Below, piece after piece: positions 17,753 to 28,259 of a stretch of DNA of 64,000 nucleotides (the first letter of the stretch is position 1; the number at the start of each line of letters is the position of its first letter). The position numbers were made by a program, and so were the translations under genes. The stretch is from NCBI GenBank assembly GCA_905221605.1, contig CAJNDS010000676.1:1-64000 (forward strand), in the 5' to 3' direction. This DNA is from Symbiodinium natans (taxonomy: Eukaryota > Sar > Dinophyceae > Suessiales > Symbiodiniaceae). The notes beneath the pieces were generated by a model, which was given only the letters and a program-made list of their open reading frames with translations, was not told the DNA's origin and searched no databases.

Positions 17753-18015
17753 CTACGTCGCGGTCTCCGTCATGAAGGAGATGGAACCTAAGGCTTTTTC
17801 AGATTTTTTGAGGGCTTGGCGCGGAAATCCCAAGCAACCAGCATCCGTGGCACATAATGCGTAGTATCTACTTCTCCAGATGGCTGAACGAATGGGTTTT
17901 CCTGCATCATTACACCAGAAGGGTCGGGGACGAGATTCGATAGAAACTGGGTATAACACACTGAACATGCTGGCACCGGCCGAGACATGCATGAGGACAA
18001 GAGAAACTTCGTCAT
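17753..18015 (-). CDS. Unrecognised exon
   Basis: Two minus frames are open. The better one reads GVMMQENPFVQPSGEVDTTH then YVPRMLVAWDFRAKPSKNLK. It is downstream of and probably spliced to 18130-18320. No family recognised. Confidence 0.4.
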
Positions 18016-18129
18016 GCCAGTGAGTACACAGTGTATAGTATTTAGAAAACGGTGTATAGAAAGCGGGTAACAAGTCGTATAAGTTTTTGTATGTACAATA
18101 CATAGTCGCTACAAAAACTTTCAAACTAA

Positions 18130-18320
18130 CCCTGTCATGAAGGGCCCGTGAAAGAATGGATCCCAATCGATCCTCCAGCGGCATTGCGAGCATCTGATCG
18201 GGCGACTGCGTTTCATCCTTGAAGCCCGCGATTGGATAGTCCATCTCTGCCGAATGCGTCACGATCTTCTGCGTCACCTTTTTCCCGTTGTGGTTCAGAC
18301 GCTCCTGACGGTTCTTCTAC
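18130..18320 (-). CDS. Unrecognised exon with clear frame
   Basis: After TTCTGGTAG the frame reads KNRQERLNHNGKKVTQKIVT, HSAEMDYPIAGFKDETQSPD and QMLAMPLEDRLGSILSRALH. The next bases (CATGACAGGGTTAG) give a likely GA or GG-type donor. Well-formed coding sequence, family not recognised. Confidence 0.5.
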
Positions 18321-18573
18321 CAGAAGGGCAGTGTGCAGCTGTGGGCTGAGCAAAGACTTTAATCCGTGCGAAATCCCAGCCGATACTTCGAGGGGCCTAC
18401 TTCTTCGTGACTCCTCCGACTCATCCAACCATTCAAGAGTAGAATGAAGATATACTCTTTACTCTGCGCCGTATGCTACATACATACCTGTATCTATATC
18501 TAGAAACAGGCTAAACGTTACTCGAACATACATACATATGTGTATAATAAGTATACTCTGCATTCTCTTCCGT

Positions 18574-18677
18574 AGAGTTTCCGAAAATAGAGGTACCCTC
18601 TTTGGGGGTCCCTTTAAGGAGATTCCACTCTATTCGGGGTATTAAAGGGGCACCCCCTATTTTGGGAAATACCTGAA
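18574..18677. mobile_element. Palindromic element, family E
   Basis: Inverted ends GAGTTTCCGAAAATAGAGGT and CCCCTATTTTGGGAAAT around GGGGTCCC and GGGGCACC. Confidence 0.65.
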
Positions 18678-18829
18678 CCCTAAACCTAAACCCTAAACCC
18701 TAAACCCTAAACCCTAAACCCTAGATTTGGGGATGCTTTTTGGCGTCCTTGAGGTGGAAGGCTTCGATGCTCCACTTGAGGGTCGGCTGCGCCTCTTGGA
18801 GCTGTCGGATGTAGGACCTTCCCGGCAAG

Positions 18830-18972
18830 TTAGGGTTTAGGGTTTAGGGTTTAGGGTTTATGGTTTAGGGTTTAGGGTTTAGGGTTTGGGGTTTGGGTTT
18901 GGGGGTTTGGGGTTTGGGGTTTGGGGTTTGGGGTTTGGGGTTTGGGGTTTGGGGTTTAGGGTTTAGGGTTTA
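18830..18972 (+). repeat. TTTAGGG array with an internal TTTGGGG block
   Basis: TTTAGGG units at both ends enclose a homogeneous run of TTTGGGG units (about 18886-18955). A second, longer TTTGGGG block is at 48254-48353. Confidence 0.85.
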
Positions 18973-19164
18973 CGAAAATTGGGGGGGTGGGGGGGGGGGG
19001 TTCCCGGGTACCTTTTTTTGGAGGGTCCCCTTACGGGGATTGTATTCTAGATGGGGTATAATGGAGTGTATGGTCCATAGGCTTGCCTTTGTAGGTTTCA
19101 TGGTCCCTCCCCTTTTTGGGGACCTCCCCTGAACCCTTCTTGCAACTGGGGACCTCCCTATACC

Positions 19165-19285
19165 CGAAACCCTAAAAAAAGCCCTAAACCCCAAACCCTA
19201 ATTAAGCCCTAAACCCGAAACCCTAAACCCTAATTAAGCCCTAAACCCTAAACCCTAAACCCTAAACCCGAAACCCTAAACCCTT
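19165..19285 (-). repeat. CCCTAAA/CCCGAAA array with TTAAGC spacers
   Basis: CCCTAAA units are separated twice by CCCTAATTAAGC, suggesting local duplication of a mixed unit. Confidence 0.75.
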
Positions 19286-19502
19286 TCAAGCGTGTCAGGC
19301 CTGAAGTCTGCCTCACTCATCATCCTCCCGAAGTAGGAGATGCGGAGGATCACAAGGGAGAGGACGATGTAGAGCAAGTACCCCGGGAGGGCGATGACCA
19401 ACACGGCGACTCCTTCACTTGGGACTTTGAGCATCTCTTAGGCACTCTAGGCTCTCCGTGTTTTCGGTGTTTTTGGTGTTTTGGTGCTGAGACTAAAACC
19501 CC

Positions 19503-19922
19503 TCAAAAAGTCGGAAAAAAAGGCTGAAATCTGGGCCCCCGGCCTATGTCGCGAGAGACAGAAGCTTCGGGTGTGGGCTTTCTGGTGGTCACATCATCGC
19601 CACATGCGGCTGGCCTGTTGGGTGCGGCTGCCATGCCCCAGGACTGCACAGGCTCTGTCGCATTTGTCGCATTACCGGAAGGGTTGCACGACGGCGTGTC
19701 CTTGTTGTAACACCAGTATTGGAGTTCCTGCGACACGCTCCAAAACAAGGGTGGGTCGCCATGCTTATTCGTGCACAAACCCTTCACCGTCTCCGCCGCG
19801 CGTGTGAACTCCGGAGTACCGAAGTTCAAGGGGATGCTGCTCTGAAGGTCCTGAACCTCGATTGTCCTCGGTAGAGGTTCACAACGCAATGTAGGGAGAA
19901 GGTTTACGGCATAGCCTACCAT
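19503..19922 (-). CDS. Unrecognised cysteine-containing exon
   Basis: The frame is open for 139 codons and includes LPRTIEVQDLQSSIPLNFGT, PEFTRAAETVKGLCTNKHGD and PPLFWSVSQELQYWCYNKDT, then NPSGNATNATEPVQSW. Spaced Cys and two possible NxS/T glycosylation sites would fit an extracellular or lumenal domain, which is inference. The 3' part (below about 19600) is probably intron. A plus-strand frame overlaps and looks like a shadow. Confidence 0.45.
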   Translation of the reverse strand: MVGYAVNLLPTLRCEPLPRTIEVQDLQSSIPLNFGTPEFTRAAETVKGLCTNKHGDPPLFWSVSQELQYWCYNKDTPSCNPSGNATNATEPVQSWGMAAAPNRPAACGDDVTTRKPTPEASVSRDIGRGPRFQPFFPTF

Positions 19923-20099
19923 GACTTAGCATAGTCTCCCGCACTCTTTTAAATGAAGCACATGGAAAACAAAGGACGTGTCCAACATGGAGACCCGGCG
20001 TCCCCTGTTGAAAAGACTCTTGTGCGCACCTGCCGTACCCAACCTCTGTAGCGACTCCGCAAGCCTCGGACTTGCGGATGGAGGTCTTCAAACGATAGC

Positions 20100-20890
20100 A
20101 TGTTGGGGTTTAGGGTTTCGGGTCTAGGGTTTCAGGGTTTCAGGGTTTCCGGGTTTAGGCTTATAAGCGATGACCCAATCACTTTTGCATACCACTAGTC
20201 TCGAGTAGTGTAAACAAACACGCTCGTTCCTAACGAAAGCGCGTCCTCACATGAAGAGTTTGAGGCACTGCCATTTTGACACTCCCTTCACATAAGATTA
20301 TGCCTCAACCCCACCCCAACAACAAACTAGATATGTCCTAGACGAAAACTTGGAGTACCGAAGTCAGTTCATACGAAATGGTCCTCGGTCAGCCCATGAG
20401 TGGCTCCCAAATCTACAGCGAACTATGTGCTGGGTGTTTACAAAGAGCTCCATTACAGCCTAGCTTACTTCTAAGTTTACTCCAGGGCGAACGGGTCAGT
20501 ACCCGCAGCATTCTACAGCATTTCACAGCACTTTGTAGTAAGCTGTCGTAAATTCTAGTATATTGTTTTATAGCATGTTTATAGCATATTATTGCACATT
20601 ATCGTTTATTGTAGCCTGTTGTCGTATATTCGCCTACCAAGCTCCTGAACTCTCATCGTTGCCAGAACCTCGCTTCTTTTTAAGGCTTCCGGCCCGCAAA
20701 AGCCCCTTTGAGAACTGCTTTTTTGAGGGGGGTGTCCAATCCTAAAAAGAGCCGTCGACCCGGGCATCGACCTGGTTCGCTTTAGGGTGTAATTAGGGTT
20801 TAGGGTTTTGATTCAAGGGGCAGTTCGAAGTGGATTACGTTGTGTTTTTTGCTGGCCAAGATCTGGCCAGCATGCGTGCGGCATGTTTAG
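20100..20890. other. No exon supported
   Basis: GTTTCAGGG-type telomere-like units lie at 20105-20160 and AT-rich TTTATAGCAT-type sequence at 20510-20640. Short open frames only. Confidence 0.45.
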
Positions 20891-20894
20891 GCAC

Positions 20895-21068
20895 TTAAAG
20901 TCGACGACCTGAACTTAATCTTCGGCAGGCATCCTGATGGCCGGCATAGAACTGGGCAAAGAGAACGGCTGGCACGATGCTCGCGAGCAGAAAACTGACA
21001 AAGCCACACATCTGCAGTAGACGCAGGCAACATTGTTCCTCCTGTGCACGGTCAGAGAAGGTCAGGCT
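20895..21068 (-). CDS. Exon with one transmembrane helix
   Basis: The frame reads LTFSDRAQEEQCCLRLLQMC, GFVSFLLASIVPAVLFAQFY and AGHQDACRRLSSGRRL, then TAA. The middle segment is a clear hydrophobic helix of about 22 residues, with Cys pairs on either side. It starts after CCTTAG. Probably the C-terminal end of a membrane protein; family not recognised. This frame has no internal Met in a long ORF and is easily overlooked. Confidence 0.45.
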   Translation of the reverse strand, partial: SLTFSDRAQEEQCCLRLLQMCGFVSFLLASIVPAVLFAQFYAGHQDACRRLSSGRRL

Positions 21069-21126
21069 CTAAGGTCTCGACTAGGGATTGTCGTCTTAAG
21101 GGCTGCTAGTAGAAGGGGGAACATCC

Positions 21127-21200
21127 CAACCCTAAACCCTAAACCCTAAACCCTAAGCCCTAAACCCTAAAACCCTAAACCCCAAACCCTAAACCCTAGG
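21127..21200 (-). repeat. CCCTAAA array
   Basis: About nine units. It follows the right half of a family B element (AGTAGAAGGGGGAACATCCCAA at 21109-21130). Confidence 0.8.
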
Positions 21201-21242
21201 AATCAAAGTTCTCTCGTATCCCGACAACATCCCCTTTCAGGT

Positions 21243-21345
21243 CCTTGGCCGGCCCTTAAAACCCTCTGACAAAAACACTCCTGATTACGATCCTCTTTTA
21301 TACCCAACAAGGGAGAATACAACATGTCCCAGCGGCCTACCTAGG
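21243..21345. mobile_element. Family G element (single-unit copy)
   Basis: It carries CCCTTAAAACCCTCTGAC, CTCCTGATTACGATCCTCTT and AGGGAGAATACAACATG, ending GGCCTACCTAG. It matches 23350-23585, which has five copies of the inner unit. Confidence 0.6.
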
Positions 21346-21349
21346 GCTT

Positions 21350-22030
21350 AAGGCTTGGGGCCCCTCGAAGATGATTTCGGGAAGCCCCTCCTTTTTCAGA
21401 TAGCCGGGAAGGGCCATGCCCCTATGATGGCCGTGTGAGCAAATCAGCTGCAGACGCCGGAATGCGCCACGGGAACCCTGAAAACCCCTAAAGCCCTAAA
21501 AAAGCAAACCCGGCGCGTCCCATCGGACGCGTCTAGCAGCTTGCTCCGCAATCCCGAGCTCTCAAATCGACCATGACTCTAGAAAATTTGGGGCTTGAAC
21601 ACCTTGAATCCTTGAACTCAGACCCGTGAATCCTTCCCAGATTGACGGCTTTTTTGGGTAATGGGTGATTTTCAGGTCACGGAGTTGGCGGACGCTGCGT
21701 CCTTAAAATAGCCGCAAGGTCTCCCCCCCAAAACGAAGTGCCGGAGTGCTCTTTGATTCTTCACTCCCGAGGCCGCCCTAAACGCTCAGCCCTCAACCCA
21801 CCCAAGGTTTCGATTCCTTCGGGACTCTCCCAGCCAGGTTTTTTGCGGACCTTTTGGGGGGTTCCTTTTGGGTTTGCAGACAGATCCGTTCTCTGGGTTC
21901 TTTAAACAAGGGTCGAGGAGAATGTTGGACCCTGTTTAGTAGGGGCCTCCTGATTAAGGTCAGATTGGCTGGGCTGTTCAGGACACCCTGACTGTTTGAG
22001 GGTGCAACTCATCTAAACTCCTCCCCTTTA
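21350..22030. other. No exon supported
   Basis: Mixed G- and C-rich sequence with short frames on both strands. Nothing recognisable. Confidence 0.35.
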
Positions 22031-22033
22031 ACA

Positions 22034-22369
22034 TCATGTAAACCCATGGACCTTGTAAAGAGGAACAAAAACAGCTTCAACTGTTCTAGGGGAAGGGGGG
22101 GCGGCCCCCAAAGAGGGTCCAGCATTACCAAAAACCTGAGACTCCATTGGAGACACATGCTGTGCTGCGGACGTCATTCCTTTTCTCCGCGGCCGGTGTC
22201 CCACCGACGATTTTCCGCCGGGCCAAGATTCAGAAGACCTTGCAGTAGTCCGCTCCCAGGTTGACGCTGCTCCACGCGGACGAGAAGCCTTCTGCCAGAC
22301 CCAACGGGGCGCAAACTTGAAATGAAGTAATAAACGCAGCTCCGAACACCAAAATCCAAAGCCCGACAC
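22034..22369 (-). CDS. Possible exon, unrecognised
   Basis: The frame includes QKASRPRGAASTWERTTARS and MTSAAQHVSPMESQVFGNAG, ending TVEAVFVPLYKVHGFT. It may be interrupted near 22095 (an AG/GT pair). Low certainty because a second minus frame is also open. Confidence 0.3.
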   Translation of the reverse strand: MSGFGFWCSELRLLLHFKFAPRWVWQKASRPRGAASTWERTTARSSESWPGGKSSVGHRPRRKGMTSAAQHVSPMESQVFGNAGPSLGAAPPSPRTVEAVFVPLYKVHGFT

Positions 22370-23349
22370 GCGCTATAGGGATTCATCTCCATCTTGAACC
22401 TCCACCCAAGAACCCCCTTAGACAAAAGTTTAGAATAGTGTGGTGAGCCTCCTACAGCGAGACATGACGTCTGAAATGAAAGGGCGCCCCCTACAGTAAA
22501 CCCTCCCCGCCCCCTCGACTCTCTTACCGGATGCCCGGGAGAAAGCCTAAGGCAACCCTACAAGGCCTAAACACCTGGATCCCATAGTCTCTTGCACACC
22601 GAACCCACGTACTTCCCCCAGACCCTCCGAGTGCCTCCTCCGTGTTTCACATGCCCGGAGAATGTGGACTTTCGCACGGGACGGCTCCGCAGATTTGCGA
22701 GGTGGAACCTAAGGGTTTTAGTTCGACACAGAATACAAAAAAAACAGATTCGTTCACCGACCCGATCTTCGGCTTAAGGGCTTTTCGGGATTATAGGGTT
22801 CAAGCCTTTACCCATGAAAATCTCCACAAAACACGGGGGTCAGTTGGTTGGGCGGATTTGAGCCTGTCGGGGGCCTGGTGAGATTCACGGCTTCTTGTGG
22901 CGGGGTGGACTTCTAAAAACCCTACACCCCTAAACCCTAAACTGTGAAGCCCAAACTCTAGCATCGCAACCTCCAAATTCAAGCCTTGATAGGGTTCCAA
23001 AGTAAACCCTAAAGCCTAAACCCTAAACCCTTAAAGGCAGGCATGGAGGCGCCGTGTACGCCCTTGCCGATGATTAGCTAACCTTCCCCCAAAGGGCCCC
23101 CAAACGGCCCAAAACCCTTAATGCCCCCTCAAAGCTTGCTAAACCTTCGCACCGCAAATGGAATCAGTTCACCCCAAAGATCTAGTTCTTGGGGTGTGCC
23201 CTCTTCTACTAAGAGTCCTTAAATTGGGGTTGGAATAGGGGGGTACGATAATCCCTAAACTGTTACGATAGGAGGGAGGGGAACATGAAGTTTACATGCC
23301 CCCAAAGCTTGCTAAATCCAAGCTCCCCCAGGATGGATAAGACTAGGAT

Positions 23350-23585
23350 GGCCCTTATAAAAACCCTGCTGAAAAGTCTTCCTGAATAGGATCTTCTTTT
23401 TAACCCAGAGATATTCCTGAATATGATCCTCTTTAGCCCAGAGATATTCCTGAATAGGATCCTCTTTTAGCCCAGAGATACTCCTGAATATGATCCTCTT
23501 TAACCCAGAGATATTCCTGAATATGATCCTCTTAAACCCAGAGATAAGGGAAAATACAACATGCCTCAAGGGTGTACCTAGAACC
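23350..23585. mobile_element. Family G element with a 37-bp unit repeated five times
   Basis: GATGGCCCTTATAAAAACCC on the left and GGGAAAATACAACATGCC then GTGTACCTAG on the right bracket five tandem copies of a unit with ATTCCTGAATATGATCCTCT and TTAACCCAGAGAT. Single-unit relatives are at 21243-21345, 25070-25150 and 55500-55570. Confidence 0.7.
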
Positions 23586-24163
23586 AGTTCCGCCAGGGGA
23601 AACAAACACAAAGATGAGGACCAGGGAGCGTCTTGCCGCTGCAGCAAGTGGAGGCATCCCCATTCCTTGGAGGTGTTTAGGGAAGGTTTCGGGTTTATAG
23701 GGTTTGGGGTCTAGGGCTTAGGGTTTAGGGTTTAGGTTTTAAAGCCGCTCACACTGAGGCACAAGGTGAGGCACCGCGGCCAGTGAAAGGTCCAGTCAGG
23801 GGACCCTGTTAAGGTTCTGGGTGACACGATCTCCTTTTAGGGCTTTATGATTTTTGGGCTTTACGGGATTTAGAGTTTGAGGATGTATAGGGTTATGCGT
23901 CTAGGATTTAGGGCTTCGGGACCCTTTTTAAGCTCTGAGCCCTCAGTGGTTGAACCTACGGCGGCTTAGGGTTTAAGATTCAGGGCTTAGGGTTTTTTGG
24001 CACCCGCATAGCTGGTCGAACCACTCAGCTGGTCTCCTACAACTCCCTCACAGGATCAAAGGATCTGTCGTCCTTGACAAAAAGGTGGAGGGCATCTTCC
24101 AACGCCCCCTCCCCTCCCCCCCCTACGGTTCGTATGGTTTAGGGTTTATAGGGTTTAGGGTTA

Positions 24164-24268
24164 AGTTGGGATGTTCTCCCTTACACTAACAATCCTTAAT
24201 AGGGACGATAATAAGGGGAACTATAATCCCCATTAAGGACTGTTAGTAGAAGGGGGGAAAATCCCAAG
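24164..24268. mobile_element. Palindromic element, family B (complete)
   Basis: Left TTGGGATGTTCTCCCTTACA with CTAACAATCCTTAATAGGG; right CCCATTAAGGACTGTTAGTA with GAAGGGGGGAAAATCCCAAG. The two arms pair almost throughout. Confidence 0.8.
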
Positions 24269-24279
24269 TTTAGGGTTTT

Positions 24280-24600
24280 GTGCTTCTGGCTTTAAGGTTT
24301 TCGGGGCTTCGCTCACTCTCGCAGATGGCAAAGAAGACTTCAGGGTCCACTCTGACAGAGGCACTTGCTTACTTCTACTGTTTGCTTCAGAACCTCCAAC
24401 AAATTGCAAAAAAAAACATTCTTCCCTATAAGGGTAAAAAGGGAATTACTTATCTGTCCTTTTTGGGGGTTCTGAAGCACATAGTGGCACTTGAAGCAAC
24501 TTCCAGGACCACGCTGGCCTAGGGTGTAGTGACCACAAACTAGTTCATGATTGGCACAGCTGCCTGCATCACCCCGAAGATAACGCAAACGACCTTGCGG
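24280..24600 (-). CDS. Cysteine/histidine-rich exons around an inverted-repeat intron
   Basis: The upstream part reads RYLRGDAGSCANHELVCGHY then TLGQRGPGSCFKCHYV, a C/H-rich segment that may bind zinc. It is cut at 24382-24475 by an element with inverted ends CTTCAGAACCTCC and GGGGGTTCTGAAG. Below that, VDPEVFFAICESE looks coding in another frame. The exact join is unresolved because GTGC occurs on both sides and more than one frame is possible. Confidence 0.35.
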
Positions 24601-24677
24601 GAACTAAAAGTGGACTTCTGGGCGCAGCTAAGCTCACTTCTTTTAAGGGAACTCTCTAAGGGCTTAGGGCTTCGGAT

Positions 24678-24797
24678 TTGTGCCCAGCTGGTGCCGAGGC
24701 GCAAGGGCCTGTTCTCGCTCTTGCCCGAACTTTCGCTGTCGATGAGGCCCTTGATGCAGCAGCGATGGCGGCCAGTGGAGTCCTGCCTCGATACATG
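24678..24797 (+). CDS. Possible plus-strand exon
   Basis: The frame reads CPAGAEAQGPVLALARTFAV then DEALDAAAMAASGVLPRYM and ends at ATG|GTTTTTGG just before a family B element. No domain recognised. Confidence 0.4.
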
Positions 24798-24808
24798 GGT
24801 TTTTGGTT

Positions 24809-24882
24809 TGGGACGTTCCCCCTTATACTGACAGTCCTTTATGGGGATTGTAATGGGGGGGGGTACTATAAGGGGCCAAGTT
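24809..24882. mobile_element. Palindromic element, family B (left part)
   Basis: TTGGGACGTTCCCCCTTATA with CTGACAGTCCTTTATGGGG and GGGGTACTATAAGGGG; the right arm is missing. Confidence 0.6.
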
Positions 24883-25214
24883 TAGACTTTGTAGGGGCGA
24901 GTGACGACAACAGTTCAGATGTCACACGAAGGGTTCTCCAACTTTCTACGGGCCGTTGAACAAAAAGAGGCACGGCAAAAGTCAGCTCCCTACCAAGCCC
25001 TCCACAGACCACACCGACCTTCGATTCAAACGGAGCAACCCTACACTACACTGGAACCAAACAAACTCAGCTAGGATAGCCCTTTAAAACCCTTTGCAAA
25101 ATTTCCTGAACATGATCCTCCTAAACCTAAATAAGGGAAAACAAAAAAACTTCCAAAACAATAAAAAAGCACTCCAGGGCTCCAGGTGCCCCCAAAACTG
25201 GCTTCCCTGCAACT

Positions 25215-25350
25215 TCAGATCATTTGCGGCCCAGCTTCCGGCAAGCAACCGAACGATACTGTTCCCAGCACTCGCTTGAGAACGGGGACCACTTCCTCTG
25301 GGTGAGACGAGACTCGGGGACCCTCAACGTTCTTTTGTGTCTCAGCCCCT
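25215..25350 (-). CDS. Possible exon, unrecognised
   Basis: The frame reads ETQKNVEGPRVSSHPEEVVP then VLKRVLGTVSFGCLPEAGPQ. Sequence above 25350 in the same frame looks like intron. Confidence 0.35.
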
Positions 25351-25844
25351 CCCCTGCCCCGAAGGCTGCAAGCAGGGGGCAGTGAACCCCATGAGGAGAT
25401 GTTGGGCGGCGGTCTCAAAAGTTGTGAAACCCTAAGCCCTGCATGGGGACAGTGGGTGTCAAGCCCTGAACCCTGCAAGGAAATGTTGGGCCACCCAATC
25501 CTGGATGCCAACACTCTGAAAACTCAATTCCTCAAACTCCTCAAGCCCTAGAAATACAAACCCTAAACCTTAAGCAACCCTAAACCCCTTGAATGCGATG
25601 CCCTAAGTGTTTTTGAGGCACTTTTGGGCCCGCGATCCCTAAAAAGTCACCACTGGACCCTTCTGCACAAGGGCCGCCGTAGCCAGGCTTGAGCCGAAGC
25701 CCTTTGAGCGAACGAGAGGAAGCCGGCAAGAGGAATGCAAGACTTGGACTTGAGGCGCTTAGGGTTTTGGGTTTTTTTAGGGAGGCCTTGCGCGCGTCGT
25801 CGCGCGCTTTGGCGCCAGCTCAAAAGAAGGGCTCTTAACCGCAC

Positions 25845-27461
25845 GTGCTATTCGATGGTAGTGTTCGTGCGGGTTAATCCTTGCGGTGTGGTCCGGCTTA
25901 AGGTGAGGGAAATGCCTGGCAGCGCCTACTTCTAAGTAGTATGGAAATTGCATACCACGACGTTTACCTTTGAGGAGAATTCTATCTTTGTACGAGGCCC
26001 CGAATACAATGTCATGTGTGATCTGATCCCTGTCCTGTTGAAAGACACTAACTAGGTATCTGTACTGGGCGTCGTTAAGGAATTGTGAGGGCAATCTAGG
26101 GTATTGGACGCGTCTCCAAACCTCGGAGTTGGGATTCGTGAGTAATAAGATGCCTTAATTGTAAGTGCTCGCCTAAGGAACCTATACTACTGGCCGTCAA
26201 CCCTGTGGAGCTGTTTATCCGTTAGAGTAAGTGCTTCAAGTCCGTACAGAAGAACTGGCAGGAATGTAGCATGACAGACTGTTAGTCGTTCTTTGAGTGG
26301 TATGGAGCTGTTCCAGACCAGTCGGAGCTTCTTAAAGGCTTCCTCTGCTAAGATCAACCTATGTTGGAAAGCTACATCAAAGGGTTTGATCCAGGAGAGC
26401 TGTGATTCTAAATATTTTGCTTGCGGTGTGGTCTTGACTGCCGAACCATCGCTGAACTGGAGTCCTGCTGAGCCCGATTTGGGGTGTTCGATAACTTCCG
26501 TCTTAGATTGATTTAGCCTCATACCATACTCCGCCGCAATTGCTTCGAGGCAAGACAGCATGTTTTGGAGTTGCGGTGTGGCCAAGCCCATGAGCAAAGT
26601 GTCATCCGCGTACTCAATATCATAGGTGGGGCGTTGGGTAGACCAGATGTTAGTAGGGGTGCCTTGCTGCAGAAGTATATCATCAACATCCGACATGATG
26701 GCAGTTAGAACAGCTATTAAAAGATTATGAAAAGATAAGGGCTCAACGGGCAGCCTTGCCTTATACCCGCCCCCACCTTGCCCTTCGCTTTCGCGTCCCC
26801 GAATCCGCGCGTGTAAACAATCGGGTTGGCATATATGGAACGAATCGCGTGGAGCATTCTAGTTGAGGCACCTAAGCGTTTGAGAGCTTCCAACATGGCG
26901 GTGTGGTCTAGGGAGTCGAATGCCTGCTTCCAGTCAAGGAGCAGGAGGTGCAGCGTGGTATCAGTCATTAGGGAGCACTCCATAGCCCTACGTATCACGA
27001 AGTTGGCTTGCAAACGACTGCGAAGAACGTAGATGTCGCCATGAACATTCTTGAAGTCATCAACTAGGCTAAGAAGATGTAAACCAATGACAGCTATGCT
27101 AAGTGCCTGGAGTCTGTGAATAGGGGGTCCACCACCTGCAGCGGGAACCACAACTACGTTGTTGGCAAGTGCACCACGAACGTACTCTTGAAGAACACGT
27201 GATTGCACCGAATAAGCCAGGCTGTTCATGAAATCAGCGTACACTAGGTTGAGCTCGTGAAGTACCCGACCGCCATGAAGACCAATGAAGCTGTACAGCT
27301 CGCGAATGTCCTCGGTGGCATCGTCGGTGGGTTGGGTCAAATCCGTGTAGATGTTCTGAAATCCTTTCCTGGTACGAGTGGGTGGCATTGCGAGCGGCAC
27401 CTTCACTAGCCATAAAGGGCAAACCTAACTCGGATTGTTTGAGCAGGAGAACTTGAGCCAA
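25845..27461 (-). pseudogene. LINE-type reverse transcriptase, decayed retrocopy
   Basis: Non-LTR RT motifs are present in order: LLLDWKQAFDSLDH (motif A), GIRQGCPLSPYLF (B) and YDIEYADDTLLMG (C), then ETKVIEH-like MRLNQSKTEVIEH and the connection segment SIPLKERLTVCHATFLPVLL. Three lesions break it: a frameshift near 26715 after SPYLF, a TAG near 26187 (VDGQ*YRFLRRAL), and a frameshift near 26125 before NSEVWRRVQYPRLPSQFLND. The normal RT N-terminus (RPI.LL region) and any endonuclease are missing; the copy begins a few bases after a relict spliced leader. A retrotransposed trans-spliced transcript fits best. Confidence 0.8.
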
Positions 27462-27473
27462 AATGGCTACGGG
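27452..27473 (-). other. Relict dinoflagellate spliced-leader sequence
   Basis: On the minus strand it begins CCGTAGCC and ends TTTTGGCTCAAG, matching the 21 fixed bases of the conserved 22-nt dinoflagellate SL. It is followed by TTCTCC rather than a GT donor, so it is not an SL RNA gene but an SL copied from a mature mRNA. A TTTAGGG array abuts its 5' end. Confidence 0.85.
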
Positions 27474-27890
27474 TTTAGGGTTTAGGGTTTCGGGTTTAGG
27501 GTTTAGGGCTACCTAGAGCTGCCGGATCGCACGCCAGAAGGAGATGGGGCCTCCACTGGCGGTAGCCCGAACGCCCAAGCGGGGAACCCTAAAAGCCCTA
27601 GAAACCCCCTAAACCCTAAACCCTAAACTTACTAAACCCTAAACCCTAAACCCTAAACCCTAAACCCTAAACCCTAAACCCTAAACCCTAAACCCTAAAC
27701 CCTAAACCCTAAACCCTAAACCCTCAACCCTTTGAAGCTCCCCAAACCCCTAAAGCCGTAAGGATCCCGGAACTTTCCAAGTCGGTCCTTGTGCAGTTGG
27801 CCCCCCAGTCCAGGTCTGCACGAGCGACCCCTGGATTCTCCAGCAACCGCTAGGAACGAACAGGTTTAGGGTTTAGGGTTTAGGGTTTAG
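27474..27890. repeat. TTTAGGG and CCCTAAA arrays, divergent pair
   Basis: TTTAGGG at 27474-27508, a long nearly perfect CCCTAAA array at 27605-27722 (about 16 units), and TTTAGGG at 27863-27890. Confidence 0.9.
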
Positions 27891-28039
27891 GGGTTAAGGG
27901 TCATAACCCTACCCTATCGGGTTCAGGGGAACACAATTTGACAGTCCCACAAAATAAGGGAGAACAGTTCTGACTGGCTGTAAGACAAGATGCTGGTCGT
28001 TGCCGACGCACCGCGTTCCCTCCACGCACCTGGCATTTC

Positions 28040-28107
28040 CCAAACCCTAAACCCTAAACCCTAAACCCTAAACCCTAAACCCTAAACCCTAAACCCTAAA
28101 CCCTAAA
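28040..28107 (-). repeat. CCCTAAA array, about 9 units
   Basis: Perfect units. Confidence 0.9.
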
Positions 28108-28160
28108 TCTTGCTGGCCAGGATGCTCTCCGATCAGCTCGGGGCTCAGTAACCCTAAGCC

Positions 28161-28254
28161 TCGGGATGTTCACTAGCAGCTCCTGGGTAGGGATGATAAT
28201 AGGGGGGGGGGTACTATAATCAACGGACTGTTTGTATGAGGGGGAACATCCCCA
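28161..28254. mobile_element. Palindromic element, family B
   Basis: CGGGATGTTCACTAGCAGC on the left and CGGACTGTTTGTATGAGGGG then GAACATCCC on the right around GGGGTACTATAAT. Confidence 0.6.
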
Positions 28255-28259
28255 AACCC

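Larger units (their letters stand above)
22430..24270. other. Repeat-rich stretch without a firm exon
   Basis: It contains CCCTAAA pairs (22918, 23005), a family B-like remnant (23195-23290), the tandemly expanded family G element (23350-23585), TTTAGGG units (23697-23735) and a complete family B element (24164-24268). Confidence 0.5.

Noticed and set aside
27452-27473. SL RNA gene
   Set aside because: A functional SL RNA gene needs a GT donor directly after CAAG and a short structured intron; here TTCTCC follows. Same argument for 61338-61359 (TGACAA follows).
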